Of a stretch of DNA of 64,000 bases, positions 26,701-32,477 are shown one piece after another; position 1 is the stretch's first letter, and the number at the start of each line of letters is the position of its first letter. The notes under the pieces were generated by a model. It searched no databases. It was not told where the DNA came from and was given only the letters and a program-made list of their open reading frames with translations. The translations under genes were made by a program, and so were the position numbers. Origin of the DNA: Plazaster borealis (Eukaryota > Echinodermata > Asteroidea > Forcipulatida > Labidiasteridae); assembly GCA_021014325.1 (NCBI GenBank), contig CM037460.1, positions 22,334,544 through 22,398,543 of the forward strand, in the 5' to 3' direction.

Positions 26701-29700
26701 TGTACAGTATGTACATGTATACTGTACTGTACACTGTACATCAAGTACATGTAATGTTGATGTTGAAGTGCTGTGTTCAATCTGATAATAATGTACAGTC
26801 CTACATACATACTGTACATTCACTACATGTACATCCTACATGTACATAGTACATTTTACATTTACTATGTACGTAAATACTTGCATGCACAATGATCAAA
26901 ACTAAATTTTGCATCAAGCCTTTTTAACAGTTCCACAGCCAGTGATTCATCCCTTAACTTTTACGGCCAATATTACTGGAAAGTGGATGTGTTTGCTTTG
27001 ACAATGTCATGTATAAATCTCCAATGAATAGAATTAATTTGGATCGTTATAATAGCAGGAGTGCAGACTGACCTTCCAAAAAACCCTGACCTCTGCCATA
27101 AATAGACATGATACATGTACATGTACATTACTTTATAATATACATACATGTACATGTACAATGTACAATACAACACAAATGACTGTCTTCTCTGGAATCT
27201 CGGAACAGACTTGATTCCCATGGTCTAGTGCTGGGCTGCCAGATGATTTCCATTTATGAAAATAATTCACTTTTATTAGTGTAATGTATACATGTGATGT
27301 GTATAACACTGGACAAACCATACAGCTTGCTTGCATTCCTTGTAATACCTGGATACCCAATTTCTTAGTGATTCTAAGCAAAATGGTAGGTGCAGGGAAA
27401 GGGACAGGGTGACGGTAGAGTAGGCTCAAACAGTATTTGTTTGTTAAGATGATCTTCCCACCATCAAGGGAACTCAGCAAACTCCCACAAAGCGATCTAA
27501 ACACCAAGCTGGCACCACTACAGCCAATCTCTCTCTTACAAACATTGGTTTGACATCTATGATTATGAATCTCACAAATCAACAAATTGTGATTCAGTAA
27601 CTAGACGACAATATACTTATTCTAGTCATTGTGAAATCAGCAGTTAGCCTGACCGGATTCGAACCCACAACCTTGTGATTGCAAGTCCTGCAGTCTAACC
27701 ACTTGACGTGTTGTACACAGGTACAATAACATCCATCGGATACAAGAACGTGTATGGCAGTTTCTCAGCATCCTGGCAAACCTGTAACTTTTATGTCACT
27801 TTGTGCATTTTTGTGACATGCACTATTGCACTACGTAGTTTTGTATACAGTGTACAGTATGTATGTGTACATGTTGAATGATGCAATCAGGAATTCTATT
27901 GATTTACATGCATACTTGAACATCATTGTACATAGTACAACATAGATGTATAGATATGGAGCACGTTCGTTCAAGGACAATACAATGTAGTTAACAATAG
28001 CTCAACTATTTATGTGTTACGTATGTAAAGTCCTGATCCAGCAAATGATAGTCAAGGATGGTTGGACTAGTCTGGTAGTTGATTTGAGAACAGCCTTTCG
28101 AGGCTAGTCGCATCGCTGGTAACCAACAGCAGCTGTTTATTAACACAGTGCAGAGAGGACCAGTTTATCAGTAAAATGGCAGAAAAACAAATGATGTAAA
28201 ATTTGAAAGTAAATATTCATTTTCAGAATATTCAATTTTTAGCTGTTTTGTAGCGCAGCGCAGCGAAACAGCTCTTGTTTTCGTTAAAGTTTTTTATTTT
28301 TTTTTTATTTTTATTTTTTTTTATTTGTCTGTTTCAGACAAAGCGGCCTTTTACATAGTTCCTAAAGAGCAATTGCAATGAAACTTTCAGTGATGAAAGG
28401 TATTGGTGGACTTATTGTCCTAAAACAATGACATCATGATGACGTCATCACCTGCCACGTGACGTCATCTTAAAGGTAATCAATTTTAAATATTTGAAAA
28501 TCCATATCAAATCAGCCACAAGAGACCGTAGGTTTCTGTTTGCGGGATTGGTGAGGGATGAATCAGGTCTTCATTTTGTTTTGTGTGCGTGACCTCACAT
28601 GACCTCTACTTCCGGTCGAAACCGGAAGTGCCTCATAATTCAAAAGAGGCAAAAGTTATGAACTTGCTTTTAACGTTGTTAGTGTCTGGCATGGTGGGCA
28701 ATTAAAAAAAAATACCGATGACGTCACGATACACAAGAGCGCCCTCTAGCGGCAGGTTGAAAACTATTCAAAATGGACTATTTGAAGATGTGTGTGGTGA
28801 AGTTTTGTGCATCACTTCAAAATTCACACATATGTTGGTCGTCAGGCAGCCATCATATGTGTGAAGTTTTAGATCAATGACGTCATCGGGGGTCACGTGA
28901 CACGGCATTAAAGGTGCACTTTTTGAACTAGTATAACTCCCGAAGTAATGATGCGATCATGTTGAAACTTGGTAGGTTGTTAGATACTAGCAAGTTCTTG
29001 TGAATAGTGAAATGACGTCATGATGACGTCATCACTTGATTTTTAAAGATTTTTTTCATTTTTTGTACCTTTAAGTCATAAATTGGTAACTGAACATGGT
29101 ATAACATATATAAAAAATAATATGCTGGATTGGTCATAACTGCTTTGAATACGAAAAGAAATTCAGTTGAGAAATTTGAAAACTTTATTAACGAAACAGC
29201 TCTGCATTTGTGCACAAATGCAATCAGCTCTCGTTTTGTTAGTTTGTCTTCATTTGAAATAATGCAGTTTGCTCAACAACTGCCACTTTTCTCTCCATAA
29301 ATTACCTTGCAATTGATACTACTGAGCAAAACTCCTTTTCATCTAAGAACCTCGTCCAAAAACGTAAACCAATTGGCCACTGCTATTTTTTCAGTCGCAT
29401 TGACATGACATTGGGGGACTTTTGGGACGCTAGGTGGCAGCAGACTTACCAGGTAAATCCATTATTCTCGGTAATGTGCGCATGCTCAAAACTACGTAAA
29501 CAATGGAAATTTACCTGGTAAGTCTACTGCCACCTAGCGTTCCAAAGTCTCCCATTAGTTCAACTAGAGCGCTACGTTTGCCACTAGTTTAAAACAATTG
29601 CTCCTTGATCAAACTTGCTCTGTGATGTAGCTCCATCAGAAGTGTAATACAGTGTACAAGGATGTACATTGCACTATGTACATTGTACAATGTACATGTC

Positions 29701-32477
29701 CAATAAGTAATTTAACAAGCTAAAACCCTACATCCATGTACATTACATAACATGTGTTTTAAAACCCTACATCCATGTACATTACATATCATGTGTTTTA
29801 AATTGTTCAGTTGATCAAACACACAAGCTAAATGTTTGAAACAAACTAATACAAACCCCTTACATTTACAATCAGCCCTTTCCATGAATATGCTAATTCA
29901 TGCATGCGTTGGCAAACGCCAGAGAGTTGCGCACTAGCCAGACGCACAAATATGTGAAAAAAATCTTCACGCCACCATAAGCCCCATACAAAAAGGCACG
30001 ATTATCCCTCATTTTGCGTACGTGCAATGTGCAATTTATGGATTTCATGTGAAGGGTATTTTGTATTTTGTCCATGAATTGTATACGTTAAATTACATTC
30101 ATGATTTCCAAGGCCATTGTCTCTAGTTTGTCTAATGCCCTGATCATCTACATACTTATATGAATTTACCTTGTAATATTTATAGTTCCCTTATAAAACC
30201 TTCCCATTTAATTGATTATATGAGAGTTATCCAAAATGGCAGCTACGTGTACAGCTACGCAGGGTTCTCCCCATGCACAAGCTAGCGTATCAGGCCGATA
30301 CGCAAGAATTGCAGGCCGATACGCAAGAATTGCAGGCCGATACGCAAGAATTTTGGCCGATACGCAAAACAAAACAGACGATACACACAAAAAGTGCTCC
30401 AAATTGCACAGTAGGGATTTGAAAACCAAGAAAAACACCAAGTAGAAAACATTCCGAGGACCTTGTTTCAATTCAGCGCGCTTCGGTCAAACATCAAACA
30501 AATTTGCCCAGAATGCCCCCCAGTTTTGAATAAACCTGGGGAGAACCCTGCTACGGCTTTGACTGTTGCTAAGAAAGGGTGAAGCTAAGGATGTCCTATG
30601 CTGTAACACATAATGACGCAACGAGCCAGCTGTAGTCATAGCCGTTGCCACCAATTCGGACACGAGCAACAAAATGCAGTTTCTACTCAGATCTTCATTT
30701 AAAAATGTGCCAAGAAACATTTTGTGTGTAGACAGCTACATTACTTTCCACCATTTTGTATCCACCTTGTCTTTTTAACTTAGTTCTTAATTCTTTTTAC
30801 TGTATTGTTGTTAATTTTTTTGAATGTACTTTAATGTTTTTAAACTTATACAAATCATGTAATTCAGCTGTGAGAAAGGCTTCTTACAAGTGTGGGGTGT
30901 TTTTTTTAAATGTGTCTCACATGTAAATGTCTTGAAAGTTGATCAATAAAATAATCCTATTTATGTAAAAAAAAATTGCATTTGATTACTTTACAATATA
31001 AAACTTTTAAAGGGCCTTTTTCTGTAAGGTTTTTTTTTTCTCAAGACAATCTGGCCTGGCTTTACAGAGGCCTTTGTTGCCCTGGTACCTAGCTTGGTGC
31101 CCCTTCAGATCCATAAACTTTTGGAAGTATAGAGATTGGAAAAATGGAAGTGCCATTTGAAAAATGAAAATGGCCTTGCCCTCTCCAAAAAAAGAGAGAA
31201 TTAAACTAAGGCCTAGACACTGGACAGTGACTTTCTAAAAAACTAATAATAACTGCAGGCCCCTCGACTGTAGGATGGAGTACCCTATTACCACGGTACT
31301 AAGCATGTTTCTCGGTCAAGAATAAAACAAGTTCATCAATCTGTAAACAGATTCCCTCTTTAATTATTGTTCTTGAAGAATTACTTTGACATAAAAATTA
31401 CATAATTTGTCTGATTAAATTCACCCACAAAGTCTGTCTGAAAGGGAGTATTCGTGCGGAATGATCCTGAAGTCGAGTCTCAAATCATTGCAGTAATCGG
31501 AGAGGAGATTTTCCAATGACCTGCAAAACACATTTATCTACACAGGGAGCCAAATTCATTGATATGAAACATTTAACCTCACAGGAATTATAAACTTCCC
31601 ACCAGATGGACAAATATCGAGAAAATAGCATTTTTTTTACAAATATCTTAAATGCAATAAATCTCGGTCACATTTTGAGTTTTTTTTTTTACGAGATTGG
31701 CATAAGGTTTTTGGTTACCAGATCAATGTATGAAAGTCGTTGATATTATTACTAATAATATTAGATAGAGGACAAATTGGCAACACAAAAAGTTAATATA
31801 CAGCGATCTAGGACTAGGACTGTAGGAGACAATCAAAAATATGAAATGAGACTTTACTATTGCAGATCCGAGTGTGTGTGACTCTTGTGAGATGTGACGG
31901 AAATTGTGTGTGAGACTGAGTAGAGTAGTGAGACTGGAGTGAGACTGACACTGATGAGAGTGAGAGATACAATAATAACAAATTTGTCCATCAATCATGT
32001 ACTTGATATGTAGCCTAGGTACTAAATCTTGTCAATTCGTCCATCTTGCTGTTGAATAATAATGGACAATGTTTCTAATTCTAGCACTGGCACGTATCTC
32101 AATTCTTGTACACAAACGTTGTGCTGTGGATCTGAGCTTCCATTGCAAATGCATACACAACAAAAGTTACATACGCATTAAAATCCGAGTACATGATCAC
32201 CTGATCACTGCCTGGATACAATTTGCAAAAGCCAATGGAAAATCCAAATGACCAAGGAAGATAATTATAGCAATTTCGTCTCACCTTTGTAGTGAACTCG
32301 GAGATTGTTCTGCGATAATCCAATGAATGTAGATTTCGTTCTTGGATTCCATGTCCTAGGCAAAGGTGTTTCCTCTTCATTTACAGCTGGATAAATTTGT
32401 TTAAGTCTGTCTGAAGGGTCCATATTTTCATTGTTTTGGTTCGTACTTCTACTAGATCCCTCTCCGTGAGTCGCCAT
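637..32477 (-). CDS. RANBP9/10: RANBP9/10 (RanBPM) gene, 5' part, three coding exons
   Basis: RanBPM-family scaffold protein of the CTLH/GID E3 ubiquitin ligase, acting in cytoplasm and nucleus. The coding exons are 32477-32285, 19505-19394 and 695-637 (minus strand), joined in phase by GT-AG introns of 12.8 and 18.7 kb. They give residues 1-121. The N-terminus is low-complexity and polar. It is followed by the hallmark LYPAVN-like block ([14 protein letters not shown]), [14 protein letters not shown], and the start of the SPRY domain (GIYYFEV, SKGRDG, YMGIGLS, NMNRLPG). The SPRY remainder, LisH, CTLH and CRA domains would lie left of base 1. Vertebrates have two paralogues, RANBP9 and RANBP10; an invertebrate is expected to have one. 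The neighbour TSNAXIP1 is head to head, as for human RANBP10. Identification is very secure; only the 9-versus-10 label is open. Confidence 0.93.
928..1517 (-). mobile_element. B-family TTAA MITE, split by an R element
   Basis: The left end TTAAAGGGTCTG plus CGTTTGGTAAT and the right end ATTACCAAACGTATAC plus CCCTTTAA are inverted repeats. The interior (CAGATTATTCTTCC, ATAACCGCTCCAGA) matches the B copies at 1905, 44963 and 51080. It is flanked by an exact 16-bp direct repeat, TTAAGACCATGCTTAA, at 916-931 and 1514-1529. Confidence 0.75.
970..1177. mobile_element. R-family MITE with TTAA duplication
   Basis: Ends CCCTAACCACCCC and GGGGGTTAGGG are inverted repeats directly bordered by TTAA at 966-969 and 1178-1181. 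The host B element continues on both sides. Inside is a 42-bp tandem unit beginning GTTGGAGTATGATGGGTTGT (two copies, at 1080 and 1122). A TTAA target and CCCTA-type ends are piggyBac-like. Confidence 0.72.
1795..1893 (+). repeat. I-family fragment (3' part)
   Basis: GGCTCTTTTCAGAGC hairpin, then ACACTCCCACAAAGAG and TTACACATGGTTGTACCCGC, nearly identical to 38725-38815. The upstream hammerhead-like part present in other I copies is absent here. Confidence 0.55.
1905..2283 (+). mobile_element. B-family TTAA MITE
   Basis: Left end GGGTCTGTATACATTTGG, body with GAGATATTGCCGAAAATCTG and AGGAAGAATAATCTGCAAT, right end TTACCAAACGTATACAG plus ACCCTTAA. The left TTAA is lost where it abuts the I fragment. 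Confidence 0.7.
2622..2700 (-). repeat. SINE 3' tail with (AAT)n
   Basis: An AAT array followed by GCGCACATATCCACCCTGCTGGGTGTTCAAGGCGC-type sequence, the reverse complement of a SINE or LINE 3' end like that at 44255-44330. An A-rich, simple (AAAAC)n tract follows to about 2745. Confidence 0.45.
5240..5583 (+). mobile_element. T-family element
   Basis: Contains TTGATGTGACCCAACATATA, AAAACAGTGGAAAAAACCCA, CAGCATTTCAAGC-like boxes and TTTCAACCTTACCAATG in the same order as 12595-12916. It shares the CACTTGRTGT and CCAACATAT boxes with the A family, so it is a relative. Confidence 0.55.
5655..5824. mobile_element. C-family MITE
   Basis: Inverted ends GCCCAATTTCATAGAACTGC and GCAGCTCTATGGAATTGGGC. 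The interior has TTGCTTAACAGG and GGCTGGTAACCTTAAG boxes shared with the C copy at 18443. Confidence 0.62.
6108..6262 (-). repeat. SINE-D fragment
   Basis: Reverse-orientation body boxes AGAAACACCAGGGTTTAACC, CACGATAAGTGTTCTGG and TTTTACGTGCGC correspond to the middle of SINE-D (compare 50725-50800). No tRNA head or tail remains. Confidence 0.42.
6757..7164. repeat. U-family element
   Basis: Begins GGGCTTGAATTTTGTACGG and ends AAAATTCGAGCTCTG, with inverted ends. The interior has ACTGGCCCGAGGCCAGT and GACTGGACAAGTCTGGCGG. Related copies are at 18143 and 25447. Confidence 0.5.
7294..7680 (-). mobile_element. A-family TTAA MITE
   Basis: TTAA at both ends, inverted ends AGGTATCGTACACGTTTGG and GAACTGGTCT-side CAAACTTGTTCAGTGCCT. 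The interior holds the perfect stem CTTCTTGCAAGAAG and ATGACCAATTGAGCCCAAAT. One of seven copies in the window. Confidence 0.8.
7742..7781 (+). repeat. (GTTT)n microsatellite
   Basis: About nine perfect GTTT units. The Cys/Leu/Phe/Val reading frames across it are artefacts of the repeat. Confidence 0.85.
7772..8045 (-). mobile_element. SINE-M (tRNA-derived)
   Basis: The reverse complement carries a tRNA-like head with TGGTTAGACTGCAGGACTTG and GGTTGTGGGTTC (A-box-like and B-box-like). The body, with CTAGTCATTGTGAA and ATGATTATGAA, matches a second copy at 27440-27712. Confidence 0.62.
8080..8670 (-). repeat. F-family fragments
   Basis: Two pieces (about 8080-8205 and 8510-8670) carry GGCAACAAGGCAATGGCAAGG, AGGCCTGATG, GAAAGAGCAAGGCCAT and GACCAGGGCAACAGACG, boxes of the F repeat seen better at 48355-48571. 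They are separated by a degenerate AT-rich stretch. Confidence 0.38.
10455..10594. mobile_element. E-family palindromic MITE
   Basis: Ends GGGGTCGATTTCACAAAG and TTTTGTGAAATTGACCCC. The interior is built of AGACTAGTCTTATCT-type palindromes. A 140-bp copy, closely matching that at 42516-42655. Confidence 0.72.
11313..11691 (+). mobile_element. A-family TTAA MITE
   Basis: Flanked by TTAA. Left end GGCACTGAACATGTTTGGTA, right end TACCAAAATTGTCCAGTGCC. The interior includes CTTCTTGCAAGAAG and ATACTATCAACAGCTCTC. Confidence 0.8.
11735..11915. repeat. C-like element, degenerate
   Basis: GTAGCTCTGAGACAC, GTTACCAGCCGAAATACC, TAATTTATGCTTAAGCAG and AAATTGAGCCCTG resemble the interior and right end of the C family. 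The left terminal repeat is lost. Confidence 0.45.
12118..12452. mobile_element. V-family element with inverted ends
   Basis: AAAACATGTTTAGCGTCCTG at the left is mirrored by GGGGACGCTAAACATGTATT at the right, next to poly-T tracts. The interior has AAAATGGCCGC and AAGATGGTTGCC. The open frame across it (12040-12381) is low-complexity and not a gene. Confidence 0.62.
12595..12916 (+). mobile_element. T-family element
   Basis: Second copy of the T family (compare 5240-5583): CACTTGGTGTGACCCAACAT, GTCTTCGGAGTCATGAGAAA, CAGCATTTCAAGC and TTTCAACCTTACCAATGATG. It ends at ACACCCTTAAG, a TTAA. Confidence 0.6.
13256..13428. repeat. Fold-back element, about 170 bp
   Basis: Inner arms 13311-13336 and 13350-13376 (GAGGCCTGGTTCTTGATAAT against ATTATCAAGAAACAGGCCTC) around a 13-nt loop. 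Outer arms are GGGAATCAAAGTG and CACATTTTGATTCCC. The transcript of either strand could form a long hairpin. Confidence 0.7.
13465..13818 (+). repeat. Tandem duplication, 176-bp unit, two copies
   Basis: CTGATAGTTT at 13471 recurs at 13647, and the following text is co-linear through TTTGCATGTGTCGAGTGCTG and GCGCTTAAGTTTCAAACTAT. Unit 1 carries a perfect 10-bp stem (13545-13554 with 13559-13568) around TTCG; unit 2 has lost part of that stem. Confidence 0.75.
14620..14778 (+). repeat. F-family repeat
   Basis: AGGCCATGGCCTCTGTTGCC, GGTCTTGGCCTTGGTGCCCT, AGATTTTCCAATGGAAGTGC and GATGAAATTCCAGGCCTG in family order. Confidence 0.52.
14799..14980. mobile_element. TIR element bounded by TATAGACCTTTATCATG
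   Basis: TATAGACCTTTATCATGCTG at the left and CACCATGATAAAGGTCTATA at the right form inverted repeats about 30 bp long with few mismatches, extending to the CCATCTTG/CAAGATGG boxes. A solo AUAGACCTTTAAG-like remnant follows at 15009. Confidence 0.65.
15351..15977 (+). mobile_element. H-family MITE, split by an A element
   Basis: Starts TTAACTCTTTCATATCACCG, ends GTGCATGAAAGGGTTAA. The interior ATAAAGATCGCACGACCACA and TCTTGAGGGTGCTATTGTGA matches 16540-16763 and 48610-48850. An A element lies inside at the sequence GGTTTAAA|TCCC. Confidence 0.7.
15385..15776 (+). mobile_element. A-family TTAA MITE inside H
   Basis: TTAA at 15385-15388, degenerate ATAA at 15773-15776. Ends AGACACTAGACACCTTTGGT and CAATAGTGTCCAGTGCCT. 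It contains an extra inverted pair, GAGACCTCATGC / GCGTGAGGTCTC, not seen in other A copies. Confidence 0.78.
16540..16763 (+). mobile_element. H-family MITE
   Basis: TTAACTCTTTCATAGTTTCA to AAAGGTTAA, uninterrupted. It carries GCTAGCGACCGGTTTAGGTC and GACCTGTTTTTTGGAGGTCG. About 224 bp. Confidence 0.7.
17121..17445 (+). mobile_element. G-family MITE
   Basis: Ends CATGGTTCTCCCCATGCAC and CTGAGGAGAACCCTG. Flanked by an exact 5-bp duplication TTTCC (17116-17120, 17446-17450). GCCGATACGCG-type units lie near the left end and AATTCAGCGTGCT near the right. Confidence 0.77.
18143..18716. repeat. U-family element, split by a C element
   Basis: Left piece GGGCTCGAATTTAGGGGG to 18442, right piece from TCGACTTGCCCAGTCCCAG with ACTGGCCCGAGGCTAAAATC. 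The two pieces are co-linear with the unbroken copy at 25447-25822. Confidence 0.52.
18443..18638. mobile_element. C-family MITE inside U
   Basis: Inverted ends GGGCCACAATTTCATAGAGC and GCTCTATGAAATTAGGCC. The interior has AATTATGCTTACCAGAACAG and TCATTTCTGCTAAGCAG. Confidence 0.75.
19239..19270 (+). repeat. C-rich simple tract
   Basis: Runs of 7 to 13 C interrupted by A, so the minus strand could form a G-quadruplex. It lies 124 bp from the RANBP9/10 exon 2 donor. Confidence 0.55.
19394..19505 (-). CDS. RANBP9/10: RANBP9/10 coding exon 2
   Basis: Acceptor TTATTTCCAG, 112 nt, donor GG|GTAAGG. In phase with exon 1 it encodes [29 protein letters not shown] and SKGRDG, the entry into the SPRY domain of RanBPM. 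The vertebrate equivalent has the same boundaries to the codon. Confidence 0.94.
19684..19790 (+). repeat. E-like fragment
   Basis: GGGTCGATTTCACAAAG is the E terminal repeat; the following palindromic AAGATTGATT/AAGATCAATCTT units resemble E-type architecture with a different sequence. The right end is missing. Confidence 0.42.
20224..20581 (+). mobile_element. A-family TTAA MITE
   Basis: TTAA at both ends, AAGGCACTGGTCACGTTTGG on the left and CCAAACGTGTACAGTGCCTT on the right. The 208-residue frame at 19929-20555 partly overlies it and is not a gene. Confidence 0.8.
20698..20736 (+). repeat. (AAAT)n microsatellite
   Basis: About nine AAAT units in a row. Confidence 0.8.
21224..21832. repeat. 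V-like element, degenerate
   Basis: TTATGTTTCTCCACCAGACT at the left and AGCAGGGACGAGAAACATGG at the right are imperfect inverted repeats resembling the V ends at 12118-12452. The interior is AT-rich with AAAAAGGAAAGAGGG. Confidence 0.42.
21900..22569 (+). repeat. Duplicated block, copy 1
   Basis: Co-linear with 24564-25224 from ATGCCCTCCTTGTGGTAT through AATTAATTGTGTCTGTTCTT, TGTCTCCTGAACTCAGG, a G element in the same 5-bp site, and AAAAACTGTCTCACCCTTAC. The copies are about 2 kb apart, in the same orientation. Confidence 0.78.
22182..22472 (+). mobile_element. G-family MITE in duplicated block 1
   Basis: Begins CGTGGTTCTCCCCATGCAC, ends CTGGGGAGAACCCTG. Flanked by TAAAT at 22177-22181 and 22473-22477. 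Inserted in F-type sequence. Confidence 0.76.
22618..23033. repeat. B2-family element
   Basis: ATTGGTAAATACTCC and AAATCTTACTTGGTGAGAAG at the left, then a GC-richer core (TTCGCGAATGCTGC, GCGGTTGGCATCC), and CCAATCTATGACCCTACCTTTAA at the right. Core and right end recur at 55140-55902. Confidence 0.52.
23421..23750 (-). mobile_element. LINE 3' fragment (reverse transcriptase C-terminus)
   Basis: On the minus strand broken frames read [33 protein letters not shown], then SPSENLT-side residues, equal to the APxYLSSCL...FAPxTWNALxxSIR tail typical of CR1/L2-type reverse transcriptases. It ends with GTGGCGCTATATAAATGCC. Frameshifts are present; a dead copy. Confidence 0.65.
23950..24223. mobile_element. 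TTAA MITE with 75-bp inverted ends
   Basis: TTAAAGGGACACGTTGCCTT at the left and AAGGCAATGTGTCCCTTTAA at the right. The arms continue inward through GAGTTGGTCT/AGACCAACTC to CCGTTTGTTATAAAATGCAT and its complement. TTAA at both ends. Confidence 0.8.
24564..25224 (+). repeat. Duplicated block, copy 2
   Basis: Partner of 21900-22569. Small indels separate the copies: an inserted GCCTATATAATC-type piece and an extra GTGAA occur in copy 1 only. The G element is present in both, so it predates the duplication. Confidence 0.78.
24830..25124 (+). mobile_element. G-family MITE in duplicated block 2
   Basis: CAGGATTCTCCCCATGGAC to CTGGGAGAACCCTG. Flanked by TAAAT at 24825-24829 and 25125-25129, the same target site as copy 1. 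Confidence 0.77.
25447..25822. repeat. U-family element, uninterrupted
   Basis: AGGGCTTGAAATTGAAGGC to AAAGTGGAGCCCTG. The interior has TTTACTGGCCCGATGCTAAA and CACTGGCCTCAGGCCTGCAG. The frame at 25560-25820 is repeat-derived. Confidence 0.55.
26220..26385 (+). repeat. Degenerate GACCAAGACCA minisatellite
   Basis: At least six imperfect GACCAAGACCA or GACCA units spread over 165 bp, ending GTCTCGAGACTACAACACTG, a junction that looks like an element end. Confidence 0.6.
26680..26875. repeat. TACATGTA/GTACAGTATGTAC palindrome tract
   Basis: GTATGTACAGTATGTACAG, TACATGTATACTGTACTGTA and repeated TACATGTAC units. Almost every 8-mer is self-complementary, so it can cruciform. Similar shorter tracts occur throughout (4700, 9140, 11140, 17720, 27110, 29660). 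Confidence 0.75.
27440..27712 (-). mobile_element. SINE-M (tRNA-derived)
   Basis: Reverse complement: head GTGGTTAGACTGCAGGACTT, then ACAAGGTTGTGGGTTCGAAT, an intact B box. The sequence fits a tRNA-Ala-like ancestor by the TGC in anticodon position, which is inference. The body is co-linear with 7772-8045. Confidence 0.68.
28243..29243. mobile_element. K element, about 1 kb
   Basis: Both ends carry CGAAACAGCTCT-type sequence: AGCGCAGCGAAACAGCTCTT plus TTTTCGTTAAAG at the left, TTTATTAACGAAACAGCTCT and CAGCTCTCGTTTTGTTAG at the right. No coding capacity. The interior is unusually rich in TGACGTCA. Class unknown. Confidence 0.5.
28440..29031. promoter_or_regulatory. Cluster of six TGACGTCA palindromes
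   Basis: Exact TGACGTCA (consensus CRE/ATF-CREB site) begins at 28440, 28460, 28719, 28878, 29013 and 29024. CCACGTGAC and GTCACGTGAC E-box/USF-like words adjoin at 28455 and 28891. Random expectation is about one TGACGTCA per 65 kb. Function is not shown; the sites could be incidental parts of the K element. Confidence 0.5.
29412..29554. repeat. Long inverted repeat with 52-bp arms
   Basis: Left arm 29412-29463, right arm 29502-29554: GACGCTAGGTGGCAG against CTGCCACCTAGCGTT, and TTACCAGGTAAAT against ATTTACCTGGTAA. The loop contains TGCGCATGCTCA (NRF1-like). AGGTGGCAG resembles part of a CTCF site. Confidence 0.75.
29722..29799 (+). repeat. Tandem duplication, 39-bp unit, two copies
   Basis: AAAACCCTACATCCATGTAC begins at 29722 and again at 29761. 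One substitution separates the units, so this is a recent local duplication. Confidence 0.85.
30260..30550 (+). mobile_element. G-family MITE with amplified internal unit
   Basis: CAGGGTTCTCCCCATGCAC to CTGGGGAGAACCCTG. Flanked by CTACG at 30255-30259 and 30551-30555. Internally, GCCGATACGCAAGAATT is repeated three times plus a partial (period 21 bp, 30293-30365). Confidence 0.8.
31040..31210 (+). repeat. F-family repeat
   Basis: AGAGGCCTTTGTTGCCCTGG, TTGGTGCCCCTTCAG, ATGGAAGTGCCATTTG and AATGGCCTTGCCCTCTC in family order, degenerate. Confidence 0.45.
32285..32477 (-). CDS. RANBP9/10: RANBP9/10 coding exon 1
   Basis: Starts at the ATG read from 32477 and ends AAA G, followed by donor GTGAGA, phase 1. 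It encodes 64 residues plus one base. Residues from about 28 onwards ([14 protein letters not shown], then [14 protein letters not shown]) are the conserved RanBPM N-terminal block. The Ser/Asn-rich leader is much shorter than the vertebrate Pro/Gly-rich one. Confidence 0.93.

Larger units (their letters stand above)
19506..32284 (-). other. RANBP9/10 intron 1 (12.8 kb)
   Basis: First intron of RANBP9/10, between matched splice sites. It contains A, V, G, U and K elements, a SINE, a tandem pair of 0.67-kb duplicated blocks, a LINE 3' fragment and a cluster of TGACGTCA palindromes. The parts 26880-27440, 27720-28240, 29800-30240 and 31220-32280 show no element I can name and no convincing host exon. 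Confidence 0.8.

Noticed and set aside
30293..30365. Short regular repeats resembling a CRISPR array
   Set aside because: Units are directly adjacent with no spacers, inside a G-family transposon of a eukaryotic genome.
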